Source of the DNA: CAVQCJ01 sp963711005
GTDB taxonomy: Bacteria; Actinomycetota; Actinomycetes; Prado026
Direction: 5' to 3'
Length of the DNA stretch: 64,000 nucleotides
Assembly: GCA_963711005.1 (NCBI GenBank)
Contig: CAVQCJ010000002.1
Location: 434,001 to 498,000 of the forward strand
Numbering within the stretch: position 1 is the first letter of the stretch; the number at the start of each line of letters is the position of its first letter. A program made the position numbers and the translations under genes. Below the pieces are notes generated by a model. That model was not told where the DNA came from, ran no database searches, and saw only the letters and a list, made by a program, of their open reading frames with translations. Of the stretch, positions 7,850-16,429 are shown piece by piece.

Positions 7850-7877
7850 CCGCAGCCGGACCGGCGCCGCCGGTCAG
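7846..7877. terminator. Bidirectional terminator candidate between P450 and ROK genes
   Basis: CTGACCG and CGGTCAG form a 7-bp inverted repeat that contains both stop codons of the convergent P450 and ROK genes. GC-rich inner bases (GCCGGACCGGC) can extend the structure. There is no T run. Confidence 0.45.
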
Positions 7878-8833
7878 GCGGGCGCGTGCCAGTACGCGTC
7901 GCCGGCGAGCACCAGGGCAGCGGCGCCGACGAGGCCGGCATCCTGGCCGAGCGCCGCCGGCACCACCTGGACCCCGCGCGCGTACGACAGCCGCGCGTGC
8001 CGGCGCAACGACTCCTCCAGCGGCTCGAACAGCAGCGGCCCGGCCTGCGAGAGCCCGCCGCCGATGGCGACCGTCTCGAGGTCGAGCAGCTGCGCGGCTG
8101 ACGCGATGCCGACGCCGATCGCTGCCCCGGCGCGACGGAGCGCGGCGATCGCGACCGGATGCCCCCGCCGGGCGTCGTCGACGAGGTCGTGCCCGGTGGG
8201 GCCATCCGGCCGGGTCCGCCCGGTGCTGTGCCAGCCGTTCTCGCCGGCCCAGCGGACCAGGTTCGGGCCGCTTGCGATCGCCTCGAGACAGCCGGTACCT
8301 CCGCACGCGCACAGCGGGCCCTCCGGCTCGACGACGACATGGCCGATGTGCCCCGCGTTGCCGGCCGCTCCGTCGACGAGATGTCCGTCGAGCACGAGGC
8401 CGCCGCCGACGCCGGTCGAGACGACCATCCCGAGCATGTCCCGCCGGTTGCGGCCCGCCCCCCGCCAGTGCTCGCCGACCGCCATGCAGACCGCGTCGTT
8501 GTGCAGCCGTACCGGGATCGGGTCGAAGCGCTCGGACATCCGCGCCCGCAACGGGAAGTCGCGCCAGCCGGGGATGTTCAGCGGCGACACGGCACCGGCC
8601 GGCCAGACCATCGGACCGCCGCAGCCGATGCCGACCCCGATCAGCTCGTCCGAGCCCCGCCGGCCGGCCAGCAGCGACGTGACCAGCTTGTCCAGCGCCC
8701 CCCACAGCACTTCCGCGTCGGCTCGCGGCCCATGCGGGGTGGGGGCCCGCGCCGCCCGCACCAGCCGGCCGGTGCCGTCGACGAGCGCTGCTGCGAACTT
8801 CGAGCCGCCGACGTCGATCGCGAGGACGCTCAC
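7874..8833 (-). CDS. ROK-family sugar kinase
   Basis: ROK proteins include glucokinases, N-acetylglucosamine or N-acetylmannosamine kinases and repressors. This 319-residue protein has the N-terminal phosphate-binding DVGGSKF, the central STGVGGGLVLDG and the ROK zinc signature CACGGTGCLEAIASG (about residues 176-190). There is no N-terminal DNA-binding domain, so it is a kinase rather than a repressor. The EAIASG ending is typical of glucokinase-like members, but the sugar cannot be fixed. The GTG start overlaps the upstream FIST gene's stop (GTGA), so the two are probably co-translated. An inverted repeat covers its stop codon. Confidence 0.88.
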   Translation of the reverse strand: MSVLAIDVGGSKFAAALVDGTGRLVRAARAPTPHGPRADAEVLWGALDKLVTSLLAGRRGSDELIGVGIGCGGPMVWPAGAVSPLNIPGWRDFPLRARMSERFDPIPVRLHNDAVCMAVGEHWRGAGRNRRDMLGMVVSTGVGGGLVLDGHLVDGAAGNAGHIGHVVVEPEGPLCACGGTGCLEAIASGPNLVRWAGENGWHSTGRTRPDGPTGHDLVDDARRGHPVAIAALRRAGAAIGVGIASAAQLLDLETVAIGGGLSQAGPLLFEPLEESLRRHARLSYARGVQVVPAALGQDAGLVGAAALVLAGDAYWHAPA

Positions 8834-10062
8834 CGCCCACCGCCGAACGCCAGCACCGTCGCGGACTGGCCGTGCAGGTGGTTGCGTCCGGCGACCGGCC
8901 CGATCTCACCGGAGGCCATGAAGCCGCCGACCGCGGGCGTAGCGAGGAGGGACCCGACCATCTGCACGTCGTGGTCGGCGGAGCCGAACAGCGCACGGCC
9001 ACGCCCGTTGCACGAGAACAGCAGCGCCCCGGCCGGCGGGTCGGTCACCGAGTCGGCCTCGGCCCGAAACCGGGCCAGCACGGTACGCAGGTCGGCCGAA
9101 GCCGCCGCCGCGTCGCGCACCTGGAACCGGACGGTGCGGCCGACGTCCACGACGTCGCCCACCGCCAGTCCGCCGCGGTCCCCGTCGACCCCGACCACGC
9201 CGCGCACGAGGTAGTCACCCTGGCCGGGCTCCTCGAGGTACTCGTCGAGCGCGATCCCCACCTGCAGGCCGCGCGCGGCCAGCTCCTGGTCCTGCGGCGG
9301 CAGCGACTCGACCACCTCGTGCAGCTTGTCCACCGCAGGAACCCCGGCCAGCCCGAGCAGGATGTTGCCCTCCGCCGCCGTCACCGTCATCGGCGGGCCG
9401 ACCGGACGGCAGCCCTGCGAGACGACGGCCCTGGCGTCGACCGGCCCGCCGACCAGCACGCCGACGGCGCCGCGCTCGACCACGCGACCGTCCACCAGCA
9501 GCCGGACGGACCCGGCCCCCCGGGCTCCGTGGGCGAGCCCGCCCACGAGCGGCAGCCCGTCCAGTGCCCGCGCCGAGCCGGCGACGAACGAGTCGGCCGG
9601 GAAGGTCCAGGGGTCGGCCAGGGCGATGCCGACGACGTCGTCGGAACGCAGGGTGGGCAGACCGACGACGGCGATCGAGTCCGCCGTCCGCAGCACCTCG
9701 AGATGGAATGAGCGCAGCCTGGCCCCGGGCAGGACCGCGGCCCAGACGCTGACGGCCAACGTGTCCTCGGCGGCCCGGCCGGCGGCCAGCACCCCGTAGC
9801 CGGTGCAGCCCACCGTGGTCCCCGCGCCGAGACGTTCGGCGGCCAGCTGGAGGGCGGCCTCGACGACGGCGTGGTCGGCTCCGTTGACGAAGACGAGAGC
9901 CAGGTCAGGGGTAGCGCCGCCGAGGGCGTCGGAGGCCTCGGCGACGGCGTCCAGGGCCGCACGAAGCAGGTCGGGACCCACGCCGAGGCCGGCCCCGCAG
10001 CAAGGCCGCGGCGCACCCGTGCCGCCCGCTCCCGGCGGCCGCCGCGCTGCAGGCCCTGCCAT
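8830..10062 (-). CDS. FIST domain sensory protein
   Basis: FIST proteins are intracellular sensors thought to bind small ligands, often amino acids, and are commonly linked to signal transduction. The 410-residue protein has a FIST N domain (about 20-200; GCTGYGVLAAGR, then LPLVGGLAHG) and a FIST C domain (about 210-400), ending with FSCNGRGRALFG and PAVGGFMASGEIGP, the conserved C-terminal wording. No kinase, PAS or output domain is attached. ATG 10062 has GGTGGG nine bases upstream; ATG 10071 is an alternative. It is followed by the ROK kinase gene with a GTGA overlap and is divergent from the MoxR gene. Confidence 0.88.
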   Translation of the reverse strand: MAGPAARRPPGAGGTGAPRPCCGAGLGVGPDLLRAALDAVAEASDALGGATPDLALVFVNGADHAVVEAALQLAAERLGAGTTVGCTGYGVLAAGRAAEDTLAVSVWAAVLPGARLRSFHLEVLRTADSIAVVGLPTLRSDDVVGIALADPWTFPADSFVAGSARALDGLPLVGGLAHGARGAGSVRLLVDGRVVERGAVGVLVGGPVDARAVVSQGCRPVGPPMTVTAAEGNILLGLAGVPAVDKLHEVVESLPPQDQELAARGLQVGIALDEYLEEPGQGDYLVRGVVGVDGDRGGLAVGDVVDVGRTVRFQVRDAAAASADLRTVLARFRAEADSVTDPPAGALLFSCNGRGRALFGSADHDVQMVGSLLATPAVGGFMASGEIGPVAGRNHLHGQSATVLAFGGGR

Positions 10063-10095
10063 GGCCGTCATCCCACCACGATCAGGCCGATCCGT

Positions 10096-10145
10096 CTCGT
10101 GCCAGGCCGAGCCCGGCCCCCAGCCCCGGTCGGGCCTGGCACGAG
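10096..10145. repeat. 13-bp inverted repeat in the FIST/MoxR divergent promoter region
   Basis: CTCGTGCCAGGCC (10096-10108) and GGCCTGGCACGAG (10133-10145) are perfect arms around a 24-base loop. Short GATCCG and CGGATC arms lie just outside (near 10090 and 10152). It sits between two divergent genes, so a terminator role is unlikely; an operator or a small repeated element fits better. Confidence 0.6.
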
Positions 10146-10205
10146 CCGCGGGCGGATCCGCTGCCGGCGAACGGCCCGCCAGGTGCGCCGGCGGCGCGGG
10201 CGACG

Positions 10206-10211
10206 TAGCGT
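10206..10211 (+). promoter_or_regulatory. -10 box of the MoxR-family gene (leaderless)
   Basis: TAGCGT ends six bases before GTG 10218, so the transcript probably begins at or near the start codon; no Shine-Dalgarno sequence is seen. Confidence 0.5.
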
Positions 10212-10217
10212 CGAGCG

Positions 10218-11651
10218 GTGAGCGACCCCACGAACCCCGCCCCGGCCCCCAACCCGACCCCACCGGCCACGCTGCCGGCGACCGTCGCGCAGCTGCGCTC
10301 GGCCGGGTACGCGTACCGCACCGTCAAGCAGGAGATCCGCGCGAACCTGATCGCCGCCCTGGCGGCCGGAGAGGACCCGTTCCCGGGCATCGTCGGTTTC
10401 GACGACACGGTCCGGCCCGAGCTCGAGCGGGCCCTGCTCGCCGGGCACGACCTCGTGCTGCTCGGCGAGCGCGGCCAGGGCAAGACCCGGCTGATCCGCT
10501 CGCTGGTCGGGCTGCTCGACGAGTGGAGCCCGGTCCTCGCCGGCTCCGAGGTCAACGAGCACCCGTTCGCCCCGATCACGCCGTGGGGACGCCGGCTGCT
10601 GGCCGAGCACGGCGACAGCACCCCGGTCGGTTGGCGGCACCGGACCGAGCGGTACGGCGAGAAGCTCGCGACCCCGGACACGTCGGTGGGCGACCTGGTC
10701 GGCGACGTCGACCCGATCAAGGTGGCCGAGGGACGCACGCTCGGCGACCCGGAGACGGTGCACTACGGCCTGGTACCGCGGACGAACCGCGGGATCTTCG
10801 CGGTCAACGAGCTCCCCGACCTGGCTGAGCGGATCCAGGTGTCGCTGCTCAACGTGCTCGAGGAGCGCGACATCCAGGTGCGCGGATACCAGCTGCGGCT
10901 GCCGCTGGACCTGTTGCTGGTGGCCAGCGCCAACCCCGAGGACTACACCAACCGCGGCCGTATCATCACCCCGCTCAAGGACCGGTTCGGGGCCGAGATC
11001 CGTACGCACTACCCGCTGCGCGTCGACGACGAGGTGGCGCTGGTCCGGCAGGAGGCCGAGCTGGTCGCCCGGGTGCCCAACCACCTGATCGAGGTGCTGG
11101 CCCGCTTCACCCGGATGGTCCGCGAGTCCTCCGCCGTCGACCAGCGCTCCGGGGTGTCGGCCCGGTTCCCGGTGGCCGGCGCGGAGACGGTCGCGGCGGG
11201 CGCGCTGCGCCGGGCCGCGCTGACCGGCGAGGCCGAAGCGGTGGCCCGGGTCTGCGACCTGAACGGGATCGTCGCGACACTGCGGGGCAAGGTCGAGTTC
11301 GAGGCCGCCGAGGAGGGACGCGAGCTCGAGGTGCTCCGCCATCTGCTGCGCCGCTCGGTCGCGGAGACGTTCCGGCTGCGACTGGCCGGCGCCGACTTGT
11401 CCGCGCTGGTGGCACGTTTCGAGGAGGGCGAGACGGTCGAGACCGGCGAGCTGGTCCCCGCGGACGAGCTGCTGCGCCGGGTCGGCCCGGTCGACGGGCT
11501 GGGCCGGCTGGTCACCCGGCTCGGCGAGGAGGACGGCGAGTCGCCGGGGATGGCCGCGGCCGGGCTCGAGTTCGCCCTCGAAGGGCTGTACCTGCTCCGG
11601 CGGATCTCCAAGGACGAGATCGGCGGCCGCACGGTGTACGGCGGCGGCTGA
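10218..11651 (+). CDS. MoxR/magnesium-chelatase-like AAA+ ATPase
   Basis: This 477-residue AAA+ protein has Walker A GERGQGKT (83-90), a Walker B-like region ending FAVNELPDL (about 194-202), sensor 1 in VASANPEDYTNRGR and an arginine-rich LKDRFGAEIRTHY segment. A small helical lid domain follows. MoxR-type ATPases act with von Willebrand A proteins, as chaperones or metal-insertion motors, and here the VWA gene lies directly downstream. Rv0958-Rv0959 is a similarly built pair in Mycobacterium tuberculosis. The GTG start is supported by the leaderless -10 box. It is not the cobalt or magnesium chelatase of a tetrapyrrole pathway on this evidence, since no such pathway genes are near. Confidence 0.88.
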   Translation: MSDPTNPAPAPNPTPPATLPATVAQLRSAGYAYRTVKQEIRANLIAALAAGEDPFPGIVGFDDTVRPELERALLAGHDLVLLGERGQGKTRLIRSLVGLLDEWSPVLAGSEVNEHPFAPITPWGRRLLAEHGDSTPVGWRHRTERYGEKLATPDTSVGDLVGDVDPIKVAEGRTLGDPETVHYGLVPRTNRGIFAVNELPDLAERIQVSLLNVLEERDIQVRGYQLRLPLDLLLVASANPEDYTNRGRIITPLKDRFGAEIRTHYPLRVDDEVALVRQEAELVARVPNHLIEVLARFTRMVRESSAVDQRSGVSARFPVAGAETVAAGALRRAALTGEAEAVARVCDLNGIVATLRGKVEFEAAEEGRELEVLRHLLRRSVAETFRLRLAGADLSALVARFEEGETVETGELVPADELLRRVGPVDGLGRLVTRLGEEDGESPGMAAAGLEFALEGLYLLRRISKDEIGGRTVYGGG

Positions 11652-11668
11652 TGACCCTCACGCCCACG

Positions 11669-11718
11669 GTCGTTGCATACGGGTTGGGGGCTATAGCCCC
11701 CAACCCGTATGCAACGAC
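11669..11718. repeat. Perfect 50-base palindrome between MoxR and VWA genes
   Basis: Bases 11669-11693 and 11694-11718 are exact reverse complements with no loop. The left half runs GTCGTTGCATAC, then GGGTTGGGGGCTA. It lies in the 88-base gap between two genes that should be co-transcribed, 17 bases after one stop and 21 before the next start. As RNA it would form a very stable hairpin that could stop or attenuate transcription or protect the mRNA. It could instead be a member of a dispersed repeat family. No second copy was noticed in this window. Confidence 0.95.
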
Positions 11719-11739
11719 GACAGACCGGGGCGGCTGCTG

Positions 11740-13695
11740 ATGGCGCAGGCGTACCGGTACGGGCCGTACGACGACGGGCCCGACCCGCTCGGCGCGCCGT
11801 ACGACGTCGCCGACGCGCTCGACCAGGTCGGCGACGACGTGATGGCAGGGTCGTCCCCCGCGCAGGCGCTGCGCGACCTGATGCGCCGTGGGACGGACGG
11901 GCTGCGCGGCCTCGACGAGCTGCGCCGCCAGGCGCGGCGGCAGGCTCGGGAGCTCCGTGAGCGCGGTCGCCTCGACGGCACCCTCGAGGAGGTCAGGGCG
12001 CTGCTCGACAAAGCCGTCGGGCAGGAGCGCGCAGCCCTGTTCCCCGACCCGGACGACGAGGCGCGGCTGCGCGAGGCCCGGCTGGACGGTCTCCCGCACG
12101 AGACGGCGAGCGCGGTGCGCGAGCTCGCCGACTACGACTGGCGCAGCCCGCAGGCCCGGCAGACGTTCGAGCAGCTGCAGGACCTGCTCCGCCGCGAGGT
12201 GCTGGACCGGCAGTTCCGCGGCCTCAAGCAGGCACTGGAGAACCCCGACCCGCAGGCGCAGCAGCGGCTCAAGGACATGCTCGCCGACCTGAACGGGATG
12301 CTGGAGGCGGACGCGCGCGGTGAGCACACGCAGGCGGACTTCGACGCGTTCATGGACAAGTACGGCGACCTGTTCCCGGACCAGCCGCGCAACCTCGAGG
12401 AGCTCGTCGACGCGCTGGCCCGCCGGGCCGCGGCAGCCGAGCGGATGATGAACAGCCTCACCCGCCAGCAGCGCGAAGAGCTCGGGGCCCTGATGGACCA
12501 GGCCCTCGCCGACCTCGACCTGGCCAGCGAGATGGGCCGTCTCGGCGACCAGCTGCGGGCCCGCCGCCCCGATCTGGACTGGGACGGCCGCCGCCGCATG
12601 ACCGGTGAGGAGGGGCTCGGCGTCGGGGAGGCCACCACCGCCCTCGAGGAGCTCGCCGACCTCGAGCAGCTGGAGGAGACGCTGGGGCAGTCGTATCCGG
12701 GCGCGGGCCTGGACGACGTCGACCCCGAGGCCGTCCGGCGTGCGCTGGGACGGGCTGCTGTCGACGACCTCGAACGGCTCCGGCAGGTGGAGCGCGAGCT
12801 GGAACGGCAGGGCTACCTCACCCGCAACCAGGGCCGGCTGGAGCTGACCGCGAAGGCGGTGCGCCGGCTCGGGCGGACGGCCCTGCGCCGGGTGTTCTCC
12901 TCGCTGGAGGCGGCGCGCCGGGGCGACCACGACATCCGCGACGCGGGTGCGGCCGGCGAACCGACGGGGGCCGCGCGCGCCTGGCAGTTCGGCGACGAGC
13001 AGCCGCTGGACGTCGTCCGCACAGTCGGTAACGCGCTGCGCCGTACCGGGCCGCCCGGGCCCGGGGCCGCGGTTCGGCTGGTGGTCGACGACTTCGAGGT
13101 GACCGAGACAGAACGACGGACATCGGCGGCCGTCTGCCTGCTGGTGGACCTGTCGTACTCGATGGTCCTCAACGGCACGTGGGGCCCGGCCAAGCAGACC
13201 GCGCTGGCACTGGAGACGCTGGTGGCGACGCAGTTCCCGCAGGACGCGCTGCAGGTCGTGGGGTTCTCGAACTACGCCCGGCAGCTGCGCCCGCACGAGG
13301 TCGCGATGCTCGACTCGGACATGGTCCAGGGCACCAACCTGCAGCACGCGCTCATGGTGGCCGGCCGGTTCCTCGACCGGCATCCCCAGTCCGACCCGGT
13401 GGTGCTGGTCGTGACCGACGGCGAGCCGACCGCGCACCTGCTCCGCAACGGCGAGGCCGCCTTCGACTGGCCGCCGTCGCCGGAGACGCTCGAGCTGACG
13501 CTGGCCGAGGTGGACCGGATGACCCGGCGCCGCGCCACCCTGAACATCTTCATGCTCGGCGAGGAGCCTCGGCTGCGTGAGTTCGTCGAGGAGGTGGCCA
13601 GGCGAAACGGCGGCCGCGTCTTCTCCCCCGACGCCGACCGTCTGGGCGAGTACGTGGTCAGCGACTTCCTGCGCACCCGCAGCACCCTCCGCTGA
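11740..13695 (+). CDS. VWA-domain protein, partner of the MoxR ATPase
   Basis: The 651-residue protein has a long, highly charged, helical N-terminal half (Arg/Glu/Asp/Leu-rich, about residues 30-330, partly coiled-coil-like). A C-terminal von Willebrand A domain (about 460-650) carries the metal-ion-dependent adhesion site DLSYS (470-474). Then come TNLQHALMVAGR, holding the second MIDAS threonine, and VTDGEPT, holding the aspartate. There is no signal peptide, so it is cytoplasmic. It resembles Rv0959 and CoxE/ChlD-like partners of MoxR ATPases, which load or remodel a client. The client is not evident from the neighbours, which are unrelated transport and sensor genes. The ATG is preceded by a G-rich stretch with no strong Shine-Dalgarno sequence. 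Confidence 0.88.
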   Translation: MAQAYRYGPYDDGPDPLGAPYDVADALDQVGDDVMAGSSPAQALRDLMRRGTDGLRGLDELRRQARRQARELRERGRLDGTLEEVRALLDKAVGQERAALFPDPDDEARLREARLDGLPHETASAVRELADYDWRSPQARQTFEQLQDLLRREVLDRQFRGLKQALENPDPQAQQRLKDMLADLNGMLEADARGEHTQADFDAFMDKYGDLFPDQPRNLEELVDALARRAAAAERMMNSLTRQQREELGALMDQALADLDLASEMGRLGDQLRARRPDLDWDGRRRMTGEEGLGVGEATTALEELADLEQLEETLGQSYPGAGLDDVDPEAVRRALGRAAVDDLERLRQVERELERQGYLTRNQGRLELTAKAVRRLGRTALRRVFSSLEAARRGDHDIRDAGAAGEPTGAARAWQFGDEQPLDVVRTVGNALRRTGPPGPGAAVRLVVDDFEVTETERRTSAAVCLLVDLSYSMVLNGTWGPAKQTALALETLVATQFPQDALQVVGFSNYARQLRPHEVAMLDSDMVQGTNLQHALMVAGRFLDRHPQSDPVVLVVTDGEPTAHLLRNGEAAFDWPPSPETLELTLAEVDRMTRRRATLNIFMLGEEPRLREFVEEVARRNGGRVFSPDADRLGEYVVSDFLRTRSTLR

Positions 13696-13725
13696 CCGCC
13701 GCCGCCCCGTCCGGCCCCCCCCGCA

Positions 13726-13780
13726 CGAAACCCACGGTCGGGTAGCGCAGGAGAACTGCCGTACTCGACCGTAGGTTTGG
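13726..13780. repeat. Long imperfect inverted repeat overlapping the MFS promoter
   Basis: Arms of 19 bases (13726-13744 and 13762-13780) match at 16 positions, with ACGGTCG/CGACCGT at the core, and enclose a smaller GCAG-GAGAA-CTGC hairpin. The right arm contains the -10 box of the following gene (TAGGTT, 13772-13777). It may end transcription of the VWA operon and also affect the MFS promoter. Confidence 0.75.
13772..13777 (+). promoter_or_regulatory. -10 box of the MFS gene (leaderless)
   Basis: TAGGTT ends six bases before GTG 13784. It lies inside the right arm of an inverted repeat. Confidence 0.5.
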
Positions 13781-13783
13781 CAC

Positions 13784-15040
13784 GTGGCGATCCGGAACCC
13801 GTGGCGGGACCTGCCGCCCGAGGTCGCCGTGCTGTCGGCGGTGGCGTTCTCGGTCGCGCTCGGGTTCGGGATCGTGGCGCCCGCGATCCCGCTGTTCGCC
13901 AAGTACTTCCACGTCGACAACACCCAGGCCGTCGCCGTCGTCTCGGTGTTCGCGCTGATGCGGCTGGTCTCCGCGCCGGTCGCCGGGCGGATGGTGAACC
14001 GGCTCGGCGAGCGGGTCGTGCTGGCGACCGGTATCGGCATCGTCGCGGTGTCGAGCCTGTTCGCGGGCTTCTCGCAGAGCTACCCCGAGCTGCTCGTCCT
14101 GCGCGGCGTCGGCGGGGCCGGCTCGGCGATGTTCACCGTCGGCGCGTACAGCCTCCTGCTGCGGGTCGCCGCTCCGGACCAGCGCGGTCGGTCCTCCAGC
14201 GCGTTCCAGGGCGGCTTCCTCATGGGCGGGATCACCGGCCCGCTGTTCGGCGGCACCGTCACCGCGTGGTCGCTGCGCGCGCCGTTCTTCCTGTACGCCG
14301 CCACGCTGGCCGTCGCGGGGACGGTCGCCATGGTGTACCTGGCCCGGGCCTCGCTGCGCGAGCGCGAGATCGTCGCCGGGACCGCGCACCCGCCGACCCC
14401 GTTCCGCACGGCGCTGCGCAAGCCGGCGTACCGGGCCGCGCTGACGAACGCTTTCGCCAACGGCTGGTCGGTGTTCGGGCTGCGGTCCTCGGTGGTGCCG
14501 CTGTTCGTCGCCGAGAGCCTGCGGCTGTCGCCGCGCTGGACCGGGGGCGGGCTGTTCGTGTGGGCGCTCGTCGAGGGCGCGGTGCTCCTCACCGCCGGCC
14601 GGCTCGTCGACGTCCGCGGCCGACGCCCGTACCTGCGCGCGGGCGCGGCGTTGTGCGTGCTGGCGGCGACGATCCTGGCGTTCAGCGGCAACGCCGTGCC
14701 GTTCCTGCTCGCGATGGGGCTGTTCGGCGGCGCGTCCGCGCTGCTCTCGACGTCCGGCTCGGCCATCGTCGGCGACGTCATCGGCGGCCGCGGCGGCACC
14801 GCGGTCGCCGGCTACCAGATGTCGCAGGACGCCGGGGCGTTCACCGGGCCGCTGGTGGCCGGCAAGCTGTCCGACCTGTTCTCGTTCCGGGCCTCGTTCC
14901 TGGCCACGGCGCTGGTGTCGTCGATCGCCCTGGTCGGCGGGCTGCTGATGCCGGAGACCAAGCCGCCGTCAGTAGCCGGGAGCGCGGCGCCGCCAGGGCG
15001 CGAGCCGCTCGATCTGCGCGCTGAGGCCGAGGATGCGTGA
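13784..15040 (+). CDS. MFS transporter, multidrug exporter type
   Basis: The 418-residue protein has about 12 hydrophobic segments. Between helices 2 and 3 it has the MFS motif A analogue GRMVNRLGERVVL, and the second half repeats the pattern with AGRLVDVRGRRPYL. The helix 4-5 region SSAFQGGFLMGGITGPLFGG carries the motif C-like glycine/proline pattern of drug/proton antiporters. The substrate is unknown. A leaderless -10 box supports the GTG start. Its last 72 bases overlap the 3' end of the amidase gene on the other strand. No regulator gene is adjacent, but an inverted repeat covers its promoter. Confidence 0.9.
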   Translation: MAIRNPWRDLPPEVAVLSAVAFSVALGFGIVAPAIPLFAKYFHVDNTQAVAVVSVFALMRLVSAPVAGRMVNRLGERVVLATGIGIVAVSSLFAGFSQSYPELLVLRGVGGAGSAMFTVGAYSLLLRVAAPDQRGRSSSAFQGGFLMGGITGPLFGGTVTAWSLRAPFFLYAATLAVAGTVAMVYLARASLREREIVAGTAHPPTPFRTALRKPAYRAALTNAFANGWSVFGLRSSVVPLFVAESLRLSPRWTGGGLFVWALVEGAVLLTAGRLVDVRGRRPYLRAGAALCVLAATILAFSGNAVPFLLAMGLFGGASALLSTSGSAIVGDVIGGRGGTAVAGYQMSQDAGAFTGPLVAGKLSDLFSFRASFLATALVSSIALVGGLLMPETKPPSVAGSAAPPGREPLDLRAEAEDA

Positions 15041-16311
15041 CTCGGTCCCGTCCGGGCCGACCACCTGCACCGCCAGCGGGGTGCCCACGCCCGGGTGGAT
15101 GCCGGCCGGGACCGAGGCCGCCGGGTACTGGAGCATGTTCCACGGCGCCGCGTAGGGCGCGAACCGCACGTTCGCGGCGACCACCCGTGCCCACGGCCGG
15201 GTGCCCCAGCGCGCGGCCGCGATCGGCGGTGCTGCCAGCACGGGCGTGAGCAGGAAGTCGTGGAACGAGAAGAACTCGGCCATGTCCGTGCGCCGCGACT
15301 CCCGGTCCGACTCGCGGACGAACCCGCGCCGCCGGACCTGGTCGCCCATGCGCACGTGCGCGCGCACCGCCGGGTCGAGCAGGGTGCGGTCCAGGCCTTC
15401 GGCGTCGAACGACGCGCCGCCGAGCCAGCGGGCCAGCTCGGGGGCCGGGTTCACGCGCGTACGGCGGGTCCACCTTGCTGATGATGTGGCCGGCGCGCTC
15501 CAGCAGGCGCGCGATCCGGACGACGGCGCGCAGGTGCTCGAGGTCGGCGCGGACGCCGGAGACGGGCGGCCGCAGCGAGACCGCGATGCGCAGCGGCCGG
15601 TCCGGCTCGACCACCTCGGCGAGGCCCGGCTCGGCCGCCATCACCGACAGGACGAGCGCCGCGTCCGCGACGGTCGTCGCGAGGGGACCGTTCTCGCTCA
15701 TGTCGTACCAGCCGTTGGCCCCCACACCCGAGGGCACGATGCCGTAGCCGGGCTTGATGCCGTACACCCCGCAGCACGCGGCCGGGATCTCGGATCGAGC
15801 CCATCCCGTCGTTGCCGTGCGCGACCGGCACCAGCCCGCCGGCGACCGCCGCGGCCGAACCGCCGGACGAGCCGCCGGGCGTGCGGCTGCGGTCCCACGG
15901 GTTGTGGGTGATGCCGTAGCTGGAGTCGGTCGCACCGAAGACACAGAGCTCGGGCACGCGGGTCAGTCCGACCACGACCGCACCCGCGGCGCGCAGCCGC
16001 TCCACCACTACGTGGTCGTACGTCCGCGGCGCTGCATCGGTCGCGGCCGAGCCCGAGCGCATCGGCTCGCCAGCCACCGCGATGTTGTCCTTCACCGCGA
16101 TCGGCACGCCGGCCAGCGGCAGGTTCTCGAGGTCCTTGCGACCGGCGGCCTCGACCGCCTCGTCGGCGGCCGCCCTCGCCCGGACCACCTGGAACGCCCC
16201 GAGCCGGCCGTCGTGCGCGACGATCCGTCGCAGGCTGGTCGCGACCGACTCCTGCGGGGTCAACGTGCCCGCCCGCACCGCTGCCGCGATCCCGACCGCC
16301 GTCTCCGGCAT
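14969..16311 (-). pseudogene. Amidase-signature enzyme with two +1 frameshifts
   Basis: The gene begins in one frame at ATG 16311 (MPETAVGIAAAV). It contains the amidase-signature catalytic lysine region (GVPIAVKDNIAV) and the serine-rich TPGGSSGGSAAAVAGG, carrying the cis-Ser/Ser nucleophile region. At about 15789-15792 an extra base breaks the frame: GSIR continues as IPAACCGVYGIKPGYG in the next frame. A second extra base near 15456-15460 moves it again, to VNPAPELARWLGG and the C-terminal FHDFLLTPVLAAPP. Without the two insertions the protein would be about 447 residues, a normal length. Whether this is decay or sequencing error is open. A start at ATG 16419 is also possible. It follows the MutL gene on the same strand. 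Confidence 0.85.
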
Positions 16312-16429
16312 CGGGTCCGACCTCAGCACGACCGGCCCCGGGTCCTTGGCCGCCTTCGTGCCGCGGGCCGGTCGACCCGACCCACCGGTGCTGCTCGTGC
16401 CACTCGCCCGCGTCGACATGGCCCGGACC

